From Magnetococcales bacterium (lineage in GTDB: Bacteria; Pseudomonadota; Magnetococcia; Magnetococcales; UBA8363), in contig JADFZF010000007.1 in assembly GCA_015232645.1 (NCBI GenBank), positions 1 through 38,960 on the forward strand: a stretch of DNA of 38,960 nt, written 5' to 3'. This document shows positions 9,633-18,815 of the stretch, in pieces (position 1 is the first letter of the stretch; every line of letters begins with the position of its first letter). Position numbers and translations under genes: made by a program. The notes under the pieces were generated by a model. That model was not told the DNA's origin. It saw only the letters and a list, made by a program, of their open reading frames with translations, and made no database searches.

Positions 9633-10367
9633 ATGTGTATTGATCATGTGTCGCGTCGTCATGTCCTTGCAGGGGTCGCCACGGGTCTTGCTGCCCTCGT
9701 TTTGCCCAGGCTGCCATGGGCCAACGAGCCGCAGCATGGCCAAGGAGCAGCTACTCAACCTGCCGCTCATTCAGCCCCTGCCGTATCCGCCGATCAAGCA
9801 TTACAATGGCTCAAGGAAGGAAACAAACGCTTTCTCGATGGCAAGGCGGAACGTCCCAATCTGTCCCCTGATCGAATCGCCGACACCTTCGCCAATGGTC
9901 AACATCCCTTTGCCACCATCATCTCCTGCTCCGATTCCCGGGTACCGGTAGAACACGTTTTTGATCGCGGCATCGGTGATCTGTTCGTCATTCGCGTCGC
10001 CGGTAACGTCGTCCACACCGATGAAACCGGAACGACCGAATACGGCGCCGGCCATTTGAATACACCATTGGTTGTGGTCATGGGACATACCAAATGCGGT
10101 GCCGTCACCGCCGTGGTCAAAGGCGACAAGGTCGGAGGAAGCATTCCCAAACTAGTGGATCGTATCGTTCCGGCCGCCGAAAAATCCAAAGCCAAAGGCC
10201 TCAAAGGCGATGAATTGATTCTCGACGCCATTCGCGAAAATGTCCGCCAGGCCATTCAAGATTTGAACTCCGGCAGTGAAGAACTGCAACATCTGAGCAA
10301 AGAAGGAAAAATTAAAATCATCGGCGCCATCTATCACGTCGAAAACGGCGTGGTGGAGTGGATCTGA
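9633..10367 (+). CDS. Beta-class carbonic anhydrase with Tat-like signal peptide
   Basis: SRRHVLAGVATGLAALVLPRLPWANE leader; CSDSRVPVEHVFDRGIGDLFVIRVAGNV and GHTKCGAV zinc-ligand motifs. Confidence 0.92.
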   Translation: MCIDHVSRRHVLAGVATGLAALVLPRLPWANEPQHGQGAATQPAAHSAPAVSADQALQWLKEGNKRFLDGKAERPNLSPDRIADTFANGQHPFATIISCSDSRVPVEHVFDRGIGDLFVIRVAGNVVHTDETGTTEYGAGHLNTPLVVVMGHTKCGAVTAVVKGDKVGGSIPKLVDRIVPAAEKSKAKGLKGDELILDAIRENVRQAIQDLNSGSEELQHLSKEGKIKIIGAIYHVENGVVEWI

Positions 10368-10505
10368 TTGACAATTGGACTGTTGCTTCATTCCATACAG
10401 AAGATAAGCCCCAGGATGCACGTCTGTTGGCAATCCTTGCGATCCACCACGGGCTCCCGGGGCATCCGCCATAATCAAAGCCATTGGACTTCGCCCCAAA
10501 CCCTG

Positions 10506-10530
10506 CTGGGAAGGGACCATCCCTTCCCAG
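10506..10530. repeat. Palindromic hairpin CTGGGAAGGGA-CCA-TCCCTTCCCAG
   Basis: Perfect 11-bp stem with 3-nt loop, flanked by CGCCCCAAACCCTG and ACCC; same family as 3088-3113. Confidence 0.65.
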
Positions 10531-10735
10531 ACCCATGAATGGTCCGCCCCGAGCGGAGCCAGGAATTAATCTCAAGTTTCTCAAGTTGTGGAAAGGTGCT
10601 GGCACCCTGGGCCGTTTCTCCTCATCGCGTCATCAGCCAGCTCCTGAAAGAATGCTTTCCGCCTGCTTGATGTCACCCCGTGAGTCTACGCAGATGCTTT
10701 CGCTGCAGACCGATCCGTTTCCAATAACAGTTTCT

Positions 10736-10771
10736 GCAACCATTCCGAACCGGGGGGATCGGAATGGTTGC
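10736..10771 (-). terminator. Strong hairpin 8 nt downstream of the trpA stop
   Basis: GCAACCATTCCGA / TCGGAATGGTTGC, perfect 13-bp inverted repeat with 10-nt loop. No clear U tract, so a 3' stabiliser or factor-assisted terminator is equally possible. Confidence 0.5.
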
Positions 10772-10778
10772 CAATTTG

Positions 10779-11564
10779 TTACATTAATCCGGCAAAAAAT
10801 TGCCCAACCGCATCTGCCCCCTGAGCCACATGAATCTCAATGGCAGCCGTTCCGACCACGGCAATCTCAACTTGACCTTGCAGGCTGACGATATCATCCC
10901 GAGAACGAACGCCAAACCCAAGGGCCAAAGGAACGTGAGTGGCCGCACGACAACGGGTCAAAAACTCCATCAGGGCAGGGTCGAATTGAGTACGTTGCCC
11001 AGTCACCCCGCGCCGGGCGACACAATAGACCAAGCCGGAAGCCTCCCGTCCCAGCAGATGTAGGCGAGCATCGGGAGTCGTCGGGGTGAACAAACGGATC
11101 CAGTCCAAATGCCCCTGACCATAGTGACGACACCAGTGCAACGCCGGCCCCGCTTCTTCCAATGGCAGATCGGGAACAATCAATCCCTGGACACCCATAT
11201 CGGCAACATGTTTGATAAAAGCTTCCATCCCCCGAGCCATGATAATATTGGTGTAGGTCATGATCAGGATGGGGATCGGATAACGCAGTACACTCTCGGC
11301 GATGAAGCGTAGTCCTTCCTCCACCCGAAACCCTCGTTCGATGGATTCCTGATTGGCCCGGGCGATGATCGGACCATCGGCAATGGGCTCGGAAAAAGGA
11401 ATTTGCAATTCGATCATGTGAACCCCGGCATCTACCATCCGGTCCATGACCAGACGATTCTCCTCCAGGGAAGGATACCCCAGAACCAAGTGCGACATGA
11501 TCTGCATGGAATCGGCTTTGTTGCGAATCCGGGTTTCGAGGGAACTGGAAAAAACAGTGTTCAT
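10779..11564 (-). CDS. trpA: Tryptophan synthase alpha chain
   Basis: MQIMSHLVLGYPSLEENRLVMDRMVDAGVHMIELQIPFSEPIADGPIIARANQESIERGF; ATGA overlap with trpB stop at 11561-11564. Confidence 0.9.
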   Translation of the reverse strand: MNTVFSSSLETRIRNKADSMQIMSHLVLGYPSLEENRLVMDRMVDAGVHMIELQIPFSEPIADGPIIARANQESIERGFRVEEGLRFIAESVLRYPIPILIMTYTNIIMARGMEAFIKHVADMGVQGLIVPDLPLEEAGPALHWCRHYGQGHLDWIRLFTPTTPDARLHLLGREASGLVYCVARRGVTGQRTQFDPALMEFLTRCRAATHVPLALGFGVRSRDDIVSLQGQVEIAVVGTAAIEIHVAQGADAVGQFFAGLM

Positions 11565-12826
11565 GGCTCGGACGTCCTGGCAGGTGGCAAACAATTGACT
11601 GGGCGATTTTGATATTGCCGGGCCTTATCCAAAATGAACGATCGCCATCCCGGATCGTCCAGGGCATCGGCGATGGTGAAGATATCCTTGTCGCCCCGAC
11701 CGGACAGGTTGATGATGACGATGGCCTCCCTGGGCAGGCTCGGCATTTCCGCAAAGGCCCTGGCTACGGCATGCGCGGACTCCAAAGCCCCTATCAATCC
11801 CTCATGACGCATGAGCATTTTGATGGCGGCAATCACCTCACGGTCATCCGCCGCTTCGAACCGGACACGACCAGTGGCATGCAAGTGGGCAAGAATGGGT
11901 GAAACCCCGACATAGTCAAGACCCGCTGCCACCGAGTGGGTTTCACGCATTTGGCCATCATCGTCCTGGAGAAACAAGGTGCGATAGCCGTGAGCGATCC
12001 CCTGACGACCATCGCCGGAGGCCAGACGGGAAGCATGACGACCCGATGCGATCCCTTCACCCGCCGCTTCCACGCCGACCAGCTCTACTTGAGGATCATC
12101 CAAGAATCCTTGGAAAATCCCCATGGCGTTGGAGCCACCACCGACGCAGGCGTAAACCCGTTGCGGCAGGGATCCCACTTGTTCAAGAATCTGCCTCCTT
12201 GCCTCGACGCCAATGATGGATTGAAACCATGAGACCATTTCCGGAAAAGGGTGCGCCCCGCAAGCGGTACCCAGGACATAGTGGGTTTCGTCCATGCTGC
12301 CGACCCAGTCGCGCAGGGCTTCGTTGATGGCATCCTTGAGAATGGCGGAACCCGATGTGACAGGAACGACCGTCGCCCCTAATTGTTGCATCCAGAAGAC
12401 ATTGGGACGTTGGCGCTCCACATCCTTAGCCCCCATATAGATGACGCATTCGAAGCCCATGCGGGCCGCCATGGTGGCAGTGGCTACGCCATGCTGACCC
12501 GCCCCCGTTTCGGCGATCACCCGTTTTTTCCCCATACGCCGCACCAGCAACCCCTGCCCCATGACATTGTTGGCCTTGTGGGCGCCGGTTTGATTCAAAT
12601 CTTCTCGTTTGATATAGATTCGCCGACCAAAGTGGGCTGAAAGATTCTCTGCAAAGGTCAACGGGGTCGGCCGACCAGAATAATTCTCCATGACATGCAG
12701 ATAATCCTGCCAGAAACCAGGATCATTACGGGCCTGTTCGTAGGCTTCGGTCAGACGGCGAAAAGTCTCATGGAGGATTTCTGGTATATAGGCGCCGCCA
12801 AAGGTGCCAAAATAGCCTTTTTTCAT
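11561..12826 (-). CDS. trpB: Tryptophan synthase beta chain
   Basis: MKKGYFGTFGGAYIPEIL; KREDLNQTGAHKANNVMGQGLL (PLP lysine); AETGAGQHGVATAT; CVGGGSNAMGIF. Confidence 0.95.
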   Translation of the reverse strand: MKKGYFGTFGGAYIPEILHETFRRLTEAYEQARNDPGFWQDYLHVMENYSGRPTPLTFAENLSAHFGRRIYIKREDLNQTGAHKANNVMGQGLLVRRMGKKRVIAETGAGQHGVATATMAARMGFECVIYMGAKDVERQRPNVFWMQQLGATVVPVTSGSAILKDAINEALRDWVGSMDETHYVLGTACGAHPFPEMVSWFQSIIGVEARRQILEQVGSLPQRVYACVGGGSNAMGIFQGFLDDPQVELVGVEAAGEGIASGRHASRLASGDGRQGIAHGYRTLFLQDDDGQMRETHSVAAGLDYVGVSPILAHLHATGRVRFEAADDREVIAAIKMLMRHEGLIGALESAHAVARAFAEMPSLPREAIVIINLSGRGDKDIFTIADALDDPGWRSFILDKARQYQNRPVNCLPPARTSEP

Positions 12827-13145
12827 CGTCAACCCCAGGTAGATGAATCAAAAATAAGGGCGACTATAGCCTCTTGCGGGACCTTCGTGAAAGAGCCGAC
12901 TGAAAAAAATCCAAAAAATCTGGTCCCCTCGCCAATCATGGATCCATCCTTTGATTCCCGGTCAGGAGGAGAGCGAAAATAAACCTGACAAAACCAATCG
13001 AACGAATCGGAAAAAAAGCCGCCATCGGTCACCTCGTGTGGTATATTCAACCCGCTGCCTTCCACCCCGAGGGCCATGGTCAGCCCAATCTTAGACCCGA
13101 AACGACAGGGTTTCCCAGTCAGGTCTTTATGGATGGAATCACGGT

Positions 13146-14477
13146 ATGGATGCAATTGCCGAATGGATTTGGAATCCACTGCTCAGCTTGGTTTATATCG
13201 AAACGGGCATACTCTTTTTACTTATTACCCGGGGACTTTCCCTGCGTAAACCGATTGCCGTTTTCCGCCGGATCAGGAGCGATGAACCCAGGTCCGGCAC
13301 CAAGGAACACCATATTTCCCATATGCATGCCCTGAGTGCCACCCTGGCTGCCAGTGTCGGCGTCGGCAACCTCGCTGGAGTTGGAACTGCCATACACCTG
13401 GGGGGACCAGGAGCCATGTTCTGGCTTTGGATCTCAGCCCTTGTCGGCGGCTCGTTTCAAATGTGCTCCACCTACCTGGCGGTACGCCACGGACCCAAAA
13501 ATCCCGATTCCATTCACTTTGCCACCCCCATGTCCTACATGGTCAAGTTTCTCGGCCATTCCTGGCCCATGCTGGCACCCTCGCTCGCGGGACTGATCCT
13601 GTTTTATGGCATGGTCAGTGCCAACCTGATCCAGGCCAATTCAGTCTCCCGAGCCTTGGCCAAAGAATGGGGCTCTTCCGATATACTGGTGGCCATAACC
13701 CTTTTTATCGCCGTCGCGGCCGTGATTATCGGCGGCGTCAAATCGATCGTCCGTTTCAGCGCCGTCATTGCACCGTGGATCATCGCCCTTTTCGTAACGA
13801 GCGGTCTCGTGATCCTCGTGCGCCACCCATTGGCCACGATCCATGCGATCCAAATGATTTTTCAGGCCGCCTTTCATCCCTATGCCATCGGTGGCGGCCT
13901 GGCGGGGTATACCGTCATGCAGGGGATGCAATTTGGCGTGGTACGCGGAGTATTTTCCCACTTTTCCGGTTTGGGAATCGCGCCCTTCTTCCAAAGCGCC
14001 AACGACGATCACCCGGCCATCGGCGCCTATATGGCCGCTCTGGTACCTCTGCTCGATTCCCTGGTCGTCTGCTCGATCACCGGACTGGTCATTTTGAGTG
14101 TCGGTGATTGGCAACAGTTCACCGGCGCCTATCTGACCGCTACCGCTTTCCAAACCGGCCTGGGAGACATCGGTCGCTGGATCATTTTTCTCTGCATGGG
14201 GGTGTTCGCCTATACCACCATCATCGGTTGGGCCCACTTCTCCGAACGCTGTTACCACTATCTGGGTGGACGCCGGCACATCGCTTTTCGTTGGGTCTTT
14301 GCCGGCGTCACCTTTTGTGGTCCCTTCATGCCGGTGGAACCCATCTGGTCCATGGCCGATATCGTCATCGGCCTGATGATCGTCACCCATCTGTTTCCCA
14401 TGACCTACATCGTTATCAGAACCTTGCCAGAAATGCTCGCCGATCTGATTCGACCTCTCTCCCGTCGATTATCCTGA
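13146..14477 (+). CDS. Sodium:alanine symporter (AGCS) family protein
   Basis: Polytopic membrane protein; ASVGVGNLAGVGTAIHLGGPGAMFWLWISALVGGSFQMCSTYLAVRHG AGCS signature region. Confidence 0.9.
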   Translation: MDAIAEWIWNPLLSLVYIETGILFLLITRGLSLRKPIAVFRRIRSDEPRSGTKEHHISHMHALSATLAASVGVGNLAGVGTAIHLGGPGAMFWLWISALVGGSFQMCSTYLAVRHGPKNPDSIHFATPMSYMVKFLGHSWPMLAPSLAGLILFYGMVSANLIQANSVSRALAKEWGSSDILVAITLFIAVAAVIIGGVKSIVRFSAVIAPWIIALFVTSGLVILVRHPLATIHAIQMIFQAAFHPYAIGGGLAGYTVMQGMQFGVVRGVFSHFSGLGIAPFFQSANDDHPAIGAYMAALVPLLDSLVVCSITGLVILSVGDWQQFTGAYLTATAFQTGLGDIGRWIIFLCMGVFAYTTIIGWAHFSERCYHYLGGRRHIAFRWVFAGVTFCGPFMPVEPIWSMADIVIGLMIVTHLFPMTYIVIRTLPEMLADLIRPLSRRLS

Positions 14478-14521
14478 ATAAAGATACGGCAAACCAACCA
14501 TTTCAGGTAGTTGAATCCACT

Positions 14522-15733
14522 ATGGAAGACCTGCTTTTCTTATGCCACCGCATCCCCTATCCCCCCAACAAGGGAGACAAGGTACGATCGTATCATCTGT
14601 TGCGTTTTCTGAGCCGATATTACCGGGTTCACGTCGGGGCGTTCATCGACAACCCGACCGACTGGGACCATGCGAAAATCCTGCAGCAACTCTGCACCGG
14701 CGAAACCTACTGGGCAGGAATCCGTCCGAAAATGGCCAAATTACTGGCCCTCCGTGGTTTTTTGGGCTGCCAATCGCTGACCTATCATTATTATGCCCAT
14801 GGGGGTATGCAGCGGTGGGTCGATGGACTGATGGAACGATTGAAAATTCCCCGTATTCTGGTCTATTCCGCCGCCCCCAGCCGGTTCGTTCTAAAACCAT
14901 GGCCGCATCAGCCACGGCGAGTGATCGATTTTGTCGATGTGGATTCGGAAAAATGGTCCGCCTATGCCCAAGTCAGCCGCGGTTTCATGAACGCCGTTCA
15001 TGCGCGTGAGGCCAGAACCCTCCAGGCCTGGGAACGCACCATCGCCAGCCATTTTGACGCCTCGCTCTTTGTCAGCGCCGCCGAAGCGGAATTGTTTCAA
15101 CACCTGGCCCCAGAAGCGGCTGACCGGATCGGCTATTGGGAAAATGGGGTCGACAGCGTTTTTTTCAACCCCCAGGAAAGCTTTCCCAACCCCTACGGTC
15201 CCGGAGAGACGCTCGTCTTTACCGGAGCCATGGATTACCTGCCCAACGTACAAGGGATCATCTGGTTCGCCGAACGTATCTTCGGCATGATCAGACATAA
15301 ATCACCCTCCACCCGTTTGGCCATCGTCGGCGCCCGACCCCATGGATCCGTCAGACGCCTCGCCAAGCAGGAGGGGATCGAAGTGGTCGGAGCGGTGGAC
15401 GACATTCGACCTTATCTGGCCCATGCCCGGGTGGCGATCGCACCACTGACCATCGCCCGAGGCATTCAAAACAAAGTCCTCGAAGCCATGGCCATGGGAA
15501 AACCCGTCATCGCTACCCCTCACGCCATGGAAGGAATCCGCTACCAGACCCAACTCCACCACTGGGTCACCGACAAACCCGAACTGTTTGCCCATTATGC
15601 ACTCAAGCTGCTGGATCCCAAGGATGGCTTCAAACGGGCCCAGGACTATGGCCAGATCGGCAGAGACTTCGTCCTGGAAAATTATCAATGGGAAACCAAC
15701 CTGCATAAAGTGCTGGAAATTCTGGAAGCCTGA
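14522..15733 (+). CDS. Glycosyltransferase resembling the PEP-CTERM/XrtA-associated TIGR03087 family
   Basis: MEDLLFLCHRIPYPPNKGDKVRSYHLLRFLSRYYRVHVGAFID; VIDFVDVDSEKW; VFTGAMDYLPNVQGIIWFAERIF; C-terminal GT-B donor site. The ORF-track start at 14108 lies inside the AGCS gene and is rejected. Confidence 0.87.
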   Translation: MEDLLFLCHRIPYPPNKGDKVRSYHLLRFLSRYYRVHVGAFIDNPTDWDHAKILQQLCTGETYWAGIRPKMAKLLALRGFLGCQSLTYHYYAHGGMQRWVDGLMERLKIPRILVYSAAPSRFVLKPWPHQPRRVIDFVDVDSEKWSAYAQVSRGFMNAVHAREARTLQAWERTIASHFDASLFVSAAEAELFQHLAPEAADRIGYWENGVDSVFFNPQESFPNPYGPGETLVFTGAMDYLPNVQGIIWFAERIFGMIRHKSPSTRLAIVGARPHGSVRRLAKQEGIEVVGAVDDIRPYLAHARVAIAPLTIARGIQNKVLEAMAMGKPVIATPHAMEGIRYQTQLHHWVTDKPELFAHYALKLLDPKDGFKRAQDYGQIGRDFVLENYQWETNLHKVLEILEA

Positions 15734-15737
15734 GGAT

Positions 15738-16868
15738 ATGCGTATCGTCCATCTGCTCTACAGTCTGGATGTGGGTGGCCTGGAATCGGTGCTGGTTTCT
15801 CTGATCAATCACCTCCCCTGGGACCGTTTTGAGCATCATGTCATTGCCCTCACCCGTTGCGGCCAGTTGAAAAATCGCATCCAACGTTCCGACGTCCATT
15901 TTTATGATTTGGAAAAACAACACGGCAAGGATTGGTGGGTCTGGTTCAGATTATGGAAACTATTGCGGCAGATCAGGCCCGACCTGATCCATTCCTTCAA
16001 CATTGCCACCCTCGAAGGGGCTGTTTCTGCCTTTTTTGCCGGTCGCCCCGTGGTTGTCCATGCGGAACACGGACGTGACAGCTATGATCCCAAGGGAGAA
16101 AATCGGACCTACATCCTTTTGCGCCGAATACTCAATCCCTTGGTGGACACTTTCATATGCGTTTCCCGTGATCTCCATTCCTGGCTGCGGGAACGCGTTC
16201 ATATTCCCGAAAGGAAAATTCGTCTGATCGTCAATGGGATCGATACGCAGCATTTCGCTCCTGGAAGCAAAACTCTCCCTCCTCGCCCCGGTTTTGCCGA
16301 TGAAGCGCATTTTATTATCGGTACCGTCGGTCGGCTATGGCCGATCAAGGACCAGGCCAACCTGATTCGGGCCCTGGCGCTAATGGGCGAACGCGATCCG
16401 CTGGCCTTGAACCGTTCTCGGGTCGTATTGCTGGGAGATGGTCCGCAGCGACGGGAATTGGAACAACTGGCCCAAAACCTCGGAGTGTTCGACCAACTAT
16501 GGATCACCGGTTGGCGCGACGATGTGGCGCAATTGTTGCATTGTTTTGATCTGTTTGTACTGCCTTCCCAGGCGGAAGGGACACCGTTGACGATCCTCGA
16601 AGCCATGGCCAGCGGGCTGCCGGTGGTGGCAACCAACGTTGGCGGTGTGGCGGACGTGATTCAGGATGAAAAAACGGGAACTCTTGTGCCCCCCCAGGAT
16701 TCGGAAGCTCTGATGGAAGCAATCCTCCGTCACCTTCACAACCCGCACTGGTCACGGCAACTGGGTACAGCCGCAAGGCAACAGGTGCAGACCCGCCACT
16801 CGCTGACCGCCATGGTGGAAAGTTATCGTATTCTGTTCCTGAACCGTTTGTTACAAAAGACAGAATAG
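15738..16868 (+). CDS. Glycosyltransferase resembling the PEP-CTERM/XrtA-associated TIGR03088 family
   Basis: MRIVHLLYSLDVGGLESVLVSLINHLP; HAEHGRD; VNGIDTQHFAPG; GTVGRLWPIKDQ; EGTPLTILEAMASGLPVVATNVGGVADVI. Confidence 0.87.
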   Translation: MRIVHLLYSLDVGGLESVLVSLINHLPWDRFEHHVIALTRCGQLKNRIQRSDVHFYDLEKQHGKDWWVWFRLWKLLRQIRPDLIHSFNIATLEGAVSAFFAGRPVVVHAEHGRDSYDPKGENRTYILLRRILNPLVDTFICVSRDLHSWLRERVHIPERKIRLIVNGIDTQHFAPGSKTLPPRPGFADEAHFIIGTVGRLWPIKDQANLIRALALMGERDPLALNRSRVVLLGDGPQRRELEQLAQNLGVFDQLWITGWRDDVAQLLHCFDLFVLPSQAEGTPLTILEAMASGLPVVATNVGGVADVIQDEKTGTLVPPQDSEALMEAILRHLHNPHWSRQLGTAARQQVQTRHSLTAMVESYRILFLNRLLQKTE

Positions 16869-16977
16869 ATTACAATTCTTCTTTTGATTTTTTCTTGTGG
16901 AACGTGTACCCTCATGATAGGCGTTGACGGCAGGTTGGCGTTTTTGAAATCGCGCATGGAGTTAAGGACGATCAGCC

Positions 16978-17475
16978 ATGGTTGACGGGCAGGATGATCC
17001 ATCGGTAGTCTCGGACTCGATCATAACGGGTGACGCCGCTCCAACGCCGGCTGCGACCTCCCCCCTTGATCCTAAGCTGGCACGCAGACGCCTCCTGCTC
17101 AAAAGCATCGCTGCAGGGGTTCCCGCCGTCATTACCTTGCAAAGTTCCCTATCTGCTTCCGCCGCCGCCACCTCCATGGCCAATTGTATTGCCCGTGACA
17201 ATATCCAGACGCTGACCAGTTATGGCGGTTCCCGTTGCATGAATTCCACAGCCGCCGGTACCAACAGTCTCAAAACCCTCGCCTACAATGACTCGCACTG
17301 GAGTGGCACGGGGCCTTGCACCGCCAGTCAATATGGGGTTGTTTATGTCGATGCTTCAGGTGTCGTCCCCACCACCGCCAATTACGGCGGCAACGGTACC
17401 CCCACTGCCGCCCCGGTTTCAGGGACCTCTGGGTATTACGCCATCACCAAATCCTGCTGGGGCTCTTTTCACTAG
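16978..17475 (+). CDS. Small secreted protein with Tat-like leader; candidate substrate of the adjacent PqqD/HprK/sulfotransferase genes
   Basis: ARRRLLLKSIAAGVPAVITLQSSLSASAA leader after an N-terminal extension; mature region rich in Ser/Thr/Gly/Ala with 4 Cys and repeated Tyr (SYGG, AYND, QYGV, VYVD, NYGG, GYY). AAGGA upstream of the ATG. Confidence 0.75.
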   Translation: MVDGQDDPSVVSDSIITGDAAPTPAATSPLDPKLARRRLLLKSIAAGVPAVITLQSSLSASAAATSMANCIARDNIQTLTSYGGSRCMNSTAAGTNSLKTLAYNDSHWSGTGPCTASQYGVVYVDASGVVPTTANYGGNGTPTAAPVSGTSGYYAITKSCWGSFH

Positions 17476-17568
17476 AGCCTGTTGACGGAAAGATTGACCT
17501 TTTCCCAGGCCCATCCCCTCAACCAAAGCGCAACCGTCTGAAAATTCAAATCAACCACTTGGTGGGAG

Positions 17569-17904
17569 ATGTCCATCCCCTTTCCTGCTCAACCCTCGAA
17601 CTCCGCCGACGACCTCCCTCCGCAACCCACACCGGGACGATGGCAACGACGTGCCGATCTGTCCTTTTCTTCCGTACCATTCGACGGTAGTTTCATTCTC
17701 TTCAATCCCAGATCGGGTCAGACCCATCTGGTCAATGAACTGGTCATGGATATCCTGGAAGCCTTGCTGCACCATCCCATGGATGGCAGGGAACTGGTCG
17801 CCAGCCTGAATCTGGAAGCGGACGAAAAGGAGGCTCTGCCGAAGATGGAACGAATCCTGAGCGAATTGGATCATTTGGGTCTGATTTTCCCGGTCGATCC
17901 GTGA
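17569..17904 (+). CDS. PqqD-like peptide chaperone (HPr-rel-A system type)
   Basis: FDGSFILFNPRSGQTHLVNELVMDILEALLHHPMDGRELVASLN... MERILSELDHLGLIFP: PqqD winged-helix pattern. Confidence 0.75.
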   Translation: MSIPFPAQPSNSADDLPPQPTPGRWQRRADLSFSSVPFDGSFILFNPRSGQTHLVNELVMDILEALLHHPMDGRELVASLNLEADEKEALPKMERILSELDHLGLIFPVDP

Positions 17905-18815
17905 ACATCGCTCAATTACCTGACAAAGATTTGCTCAGCCGCTTGCGGTCGGCCGGGCTCCGATGGCTGGTCGGTCCCTTCACGATCCACCTTCGTTCCC
18001 GTGTGCCCGAATTTCCGCGCTATCTGCGAACCTTTTATGCCGATAATCAGGTTTTGACGCCACCGTGGGAGGATATCGCCGATTTTCATGTCACCTTGCA
18101 CCCCTCCCTGGGATGGCGCCGTTATTGGCGGCCCAAGGTCCATTTCCGCCTGGATGGAAACTCTTTTTTCGCCCCTTTTCCTCTAAGTCATGCCCCGCCC
18201 ATGTTCGAGTGGGGCCTCAACATGGCCATCGCCTCCCGCTGTAATCAATATCTGCTGCTGCACGCCGCTGTTTTGGAAAAGGATGGATTCGCTCTGGTCA
18301 TGCCGGGCTCCCCCGGTTCGGGAAAAAGCACCTTGAGTGCCGCCTTGATGCTTCGAGGATTCCGTCTGCTTTCCGACGAATTTGGATTGTACTCCCCCGG
18401 GAAAAACCGTTTTGCAGCCAATCCACGTCCTGTTGGACTGAAAAACGAATCCATTGATGTCATTCGTATGTTTGCCCCCAAAGCGACCCTCAGCGAAGAA
18501 TATACCCAGACCAAAAAAGGGACAGTCAGTTTTTTACGGATTCCCGCCACGAATGTTCTTGAATCCCATCGTCAGGCCGAACCCCGATGGATCGTGTTTC
18601 CCATGTTCCAACGGGACGATCCCACCTATCTGGAAAAACTTCCTCGGGCGGATGGTTTTTTACGTCTGGCGGCCAATGCCTTCAATTATGAAACTTTGGG
18701 ACAGACTGGATTTGATGGCGTTACCGACATCATACGCAGGTCGCAGGTTTTGCAACTTCGCTTTGGTTCTTTGGAGGAGGCGGTGGGAAAGTTGGAAGCC
18801 TTGACTTCCACTTGA
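17901..18815 (+). CDS. HprK-related kinase A-type protein
   Basis: GTG start overlaps the PqqD stop (GTGA, 17901-17904); P-loop ALVMPGSPGSGKSTLSAALMLRGFRLLSDEFGLY; NPRPVGLKNESIDVI. Confidence 0.82.
   Translation: MNIAQLPDKDLLSRLRSAGLRWLVGPFTIHLRSRVPEFPRYLRTFYADNQVLTPPWEDIADFHVTLHPSLGWRRYWRPKVHFRLDGNSFFAPFPLSHAPPMFEWGLNMAIASRCNQYLLLHAAVLEKDGFALVMPGSPGSGKSTLSAALMLRGFRLLSDEFGLYSPGKNRFAANPRPVGLKNESIDVIRMFAPKATLSEEYTQTKKGTVSFLRIPATNVLESHRQAEPRWIVFPMFQRDDPTYLEKLPRADGFLRLAANAFNYETLGQTGFDGVTDIIRRSQVLQLRFGSLEEAVGKLEALTST

Noticed and set aside
14108-14521. N-terminal extension of the glycosyltransferase ORF
   Set aside because: Overlaps the end of the AGCS gene out of frame; MEDLLFLCHRIPYPP at 14522 is the conserved start.
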